Source: an uncultured Prevotellaceae bacterium (GTDB taxonomy: Bacteria; Bacteroidota; Bacteroidia; Bacteroidales; Bacteroidaceae). From it: a DNA stretch of 64,000 bases. The notes under the pieces were generated by a model, which was given only the letters and a program-made list of their open reading frames with translations, was not told the origin of the DNA and made no database searches. Location: NCBI GenBank assembly GCA_900314655.1, contig OMWC01000005.1:62001-126000 (forward strand), in the 5' to 3' direction. Both the position numbers and the translations under genes were made by a program. Below are positions 63,034-64,000 of this stretch, one piece after another; position 1 is the first letter of the stretch, and each line of letters begins with the position of its first letter.

Positions 63034-64000
63034 TCAGCGGTTGTTTGATTGGCGAGTGATGAAATGGCGGGCTCTCAGTTCCATGTTTTTGCGCAGCTGC
63101 TCCCTGTAGAACCATATCTCGCGACTGTGGTAGTTGCCCTCCTTGCCTATCAGAGGCAATACGTAGTCGGTAGCCGTAAGGCCCTCTACAAGCAGCAGAC
63201 CGGATATGGTGTCTAAACGGACAGTCATTGTGTCCTTCTTCTGTTTATCTACGGGCAATAGCGGCGAGGGCTCAGTGATGAGCGTCACGGGCGTTCCGTC
63301 CGTGCGCCAGTTCACGGGATTGATGGCCATGCTGCTGTGTTCGAAGCCTGGCATGGCACAGCGGATGTTTTTCACGGAGTTGTAGCAGATGGTTACCCCC
63401 AGGTCGTCGGTACCCTTGGCAGCCACAATGTGCCGGTGGTGGATGCTGTCGGCAATCGGCACACCGATGGCGTAGGCGGCAATCATCCGCGAGAACGTCT
63501 CCTCGTCCATCTCCTTCAGCAGTTCCAGCATGATCATACCACCTTGGCTGAATCCCGCCAGGATGAATGGACGACCACCGTTCTGATGGTCCAGATAATA
63601 CCTGAACGCCCGCCTTACATCCTCAAGGGGCATCTGAAGGCGCGCCTTCGTCAGGCTGTCGTTCACGAAACTCTGCAGGGAGCATTGCCGGTAGTAGGGC
63701 GAATAGTAGTTCAGCCGTCCGCTGAGTAGCGAGTCCACGCCTTCCATCTCAGCATGCAGAGGAGCCCGCAGGCTGTCGTTATACGTATCAGCATAATGGC
63801 ACATCTGTCCGTCGGCCAGCCGATAGTCGCCCGTCTCGGTGGAGATGATATAGAAAACATCCGCCTCGCCCTTCCGGTTGCTGACATACCATTGTGTAGC
63901 GTCAGCATATTCCGGTTCCTCAGGAACAGCCTCCCGTCCGTCTTTCGTGTTCCTGTTCTGGTATAGAATCCATATCGCAGCGCCTACGACTATCAGCAGC
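63034..64000 (-). CDS. DUF3089-family alpha/beta hydrolase, 5' end outside window
   Basis: At least 322 residues visible. The frame is open to the window edge, beginning with a membrane helix (LLIVVGAAIWILYQ), so it is probably anchored facing the periplasm. DUF3089 marks: GEADVFYIISTE, YRQCSL, and the nucleophile elbow GFSQGGMIM in PFILAGFSQGG. Late His residues could complete the triad. A serine hydrolase or esterase is likely, substrate unknown. The ATG at 63804 is internal, as coding sequence clearly continues upstream. Confidence 0.78.
   Translation of the reverse strand, partial: LLIVVGAAIWILYQNRNTKDGREAVPEEPEYADATQWYVSNRKGEADVFYIISTETGDYRLADGQMCHYADTYNDSLRAPLHAEMEGVDSLLSGRLNYYSPYYRQCSLQSFVNDSLTKARLQMPLEDVRRAFRYYLDHQNGGRPFILAGFSQGGMIMLELLKEMDEETFSRMIAAYAIGVPIADSIHHRHIVAAKGTDDLGVTICYNSVKNIRCAMPGFEHSSMAINPVNWRTDGTPVTLITEPSPLLPVDKQKKDTMTVRLDTISGLLLVEGLTATDYVLPLIGKEGNYHSREIWFYREQLRKNMELRARHFITRQSNNR

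Overview
The window looks like a chromosome segment of a gut or rumen Bacteroidales, most likely Prevotellaceae. Supporting this are Bacteroidetes-type promoters (TTTG, about 19-20 nt, TAnnTTTG) before many genes, a SusC/SusD pair, a hybrid two-component regulator, an S46 dipeptidyl-peptidase, a small smalltalk-type peptide beside an HU protein, and C-terminal tails of the form GIYIRNGKK. No rRNA, tRNA, transposase or CRISPR array was recognised. The species call is inference.

Layout. 1-1969: a truncated, minus-strand type IIG-like restriction-methylation enzyme. 1970-4912: HU, a smalltalk peptide, and a decayed island (mntA antitoxin, broken hepT toxin, TPR remnant) lying between two identical 60-bp direct repeats. 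4913-7452: M16 peptidase, LOG-family protein, cyclophilin-like lipoprotein. 7725-10790: secreted GH2. 10787-17825: an ABC-2 efflux operon (TolC, HlyD, double ATPase, two permeases) with a divergent AraC regulator. 17924-23205: GH5, DEAD-box helicase, TGS-nucleoside kinase. 23213-26178: a partner-switching signalling operon (PP2C phosphatase fused to an RsbW-like kinase, STAS protein, AraC-like protein). 26334-34101: a four-gene minus operon (membrane protein with nucleoside-recognition domains, flippase, DPP7/11-type peptidase, GH2). 34179-62365: a pectin / rhamnogalacturonan-I utilisation locus. 63034-64000: a truncated DUF3089 hydrolase.

The pectin locus contains PL11 rhamnogalacturonan lyase, a beta-propeller-DUF362 fusion, two GH28, GH105, two GH2, a GH43-like propeller, a PL22-like oligogalacturonate lyase, a secreted alpha/beta hydrolase, L-rhamnose mutarotase, SusC/SusD and a hybrid sensor. 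A coherent reading is cleavage of the galacturonate-rhamnose backbone outside the cell or in the periplasm, import by SusCD, removal of unsaturated ends and side-chain sugars, and entry of rhamnose into metabolism through the mutarotase. The hybrid sensor is the obvious activator; three direct GTACAAAAA repeats spaced 31 and 21 bp lie just before susC.

The most unusual property of the window is its density of short repeats. One set is palindromic CCCTCCC...GGGAGGG elements, often in inverted pairs, found between genes and also in frame inside genes. The other is tandem arrays, mostly of 7-bp units (AACACCC, CCATCAA, GAGTGAA, TTAACCT, AATGAAG), that fill operon gaps, supply start or stop codons and form in-frame linkers in enzymes, a permease and the hybrid sensor. 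Stop-free units lie in genes while stop-containing ones lie mainly between genes. Two inverted-repeat elements with AT-rich palindromic centres sit near the two ends of the window. All calls come from reading the sequence; no database search was possible.
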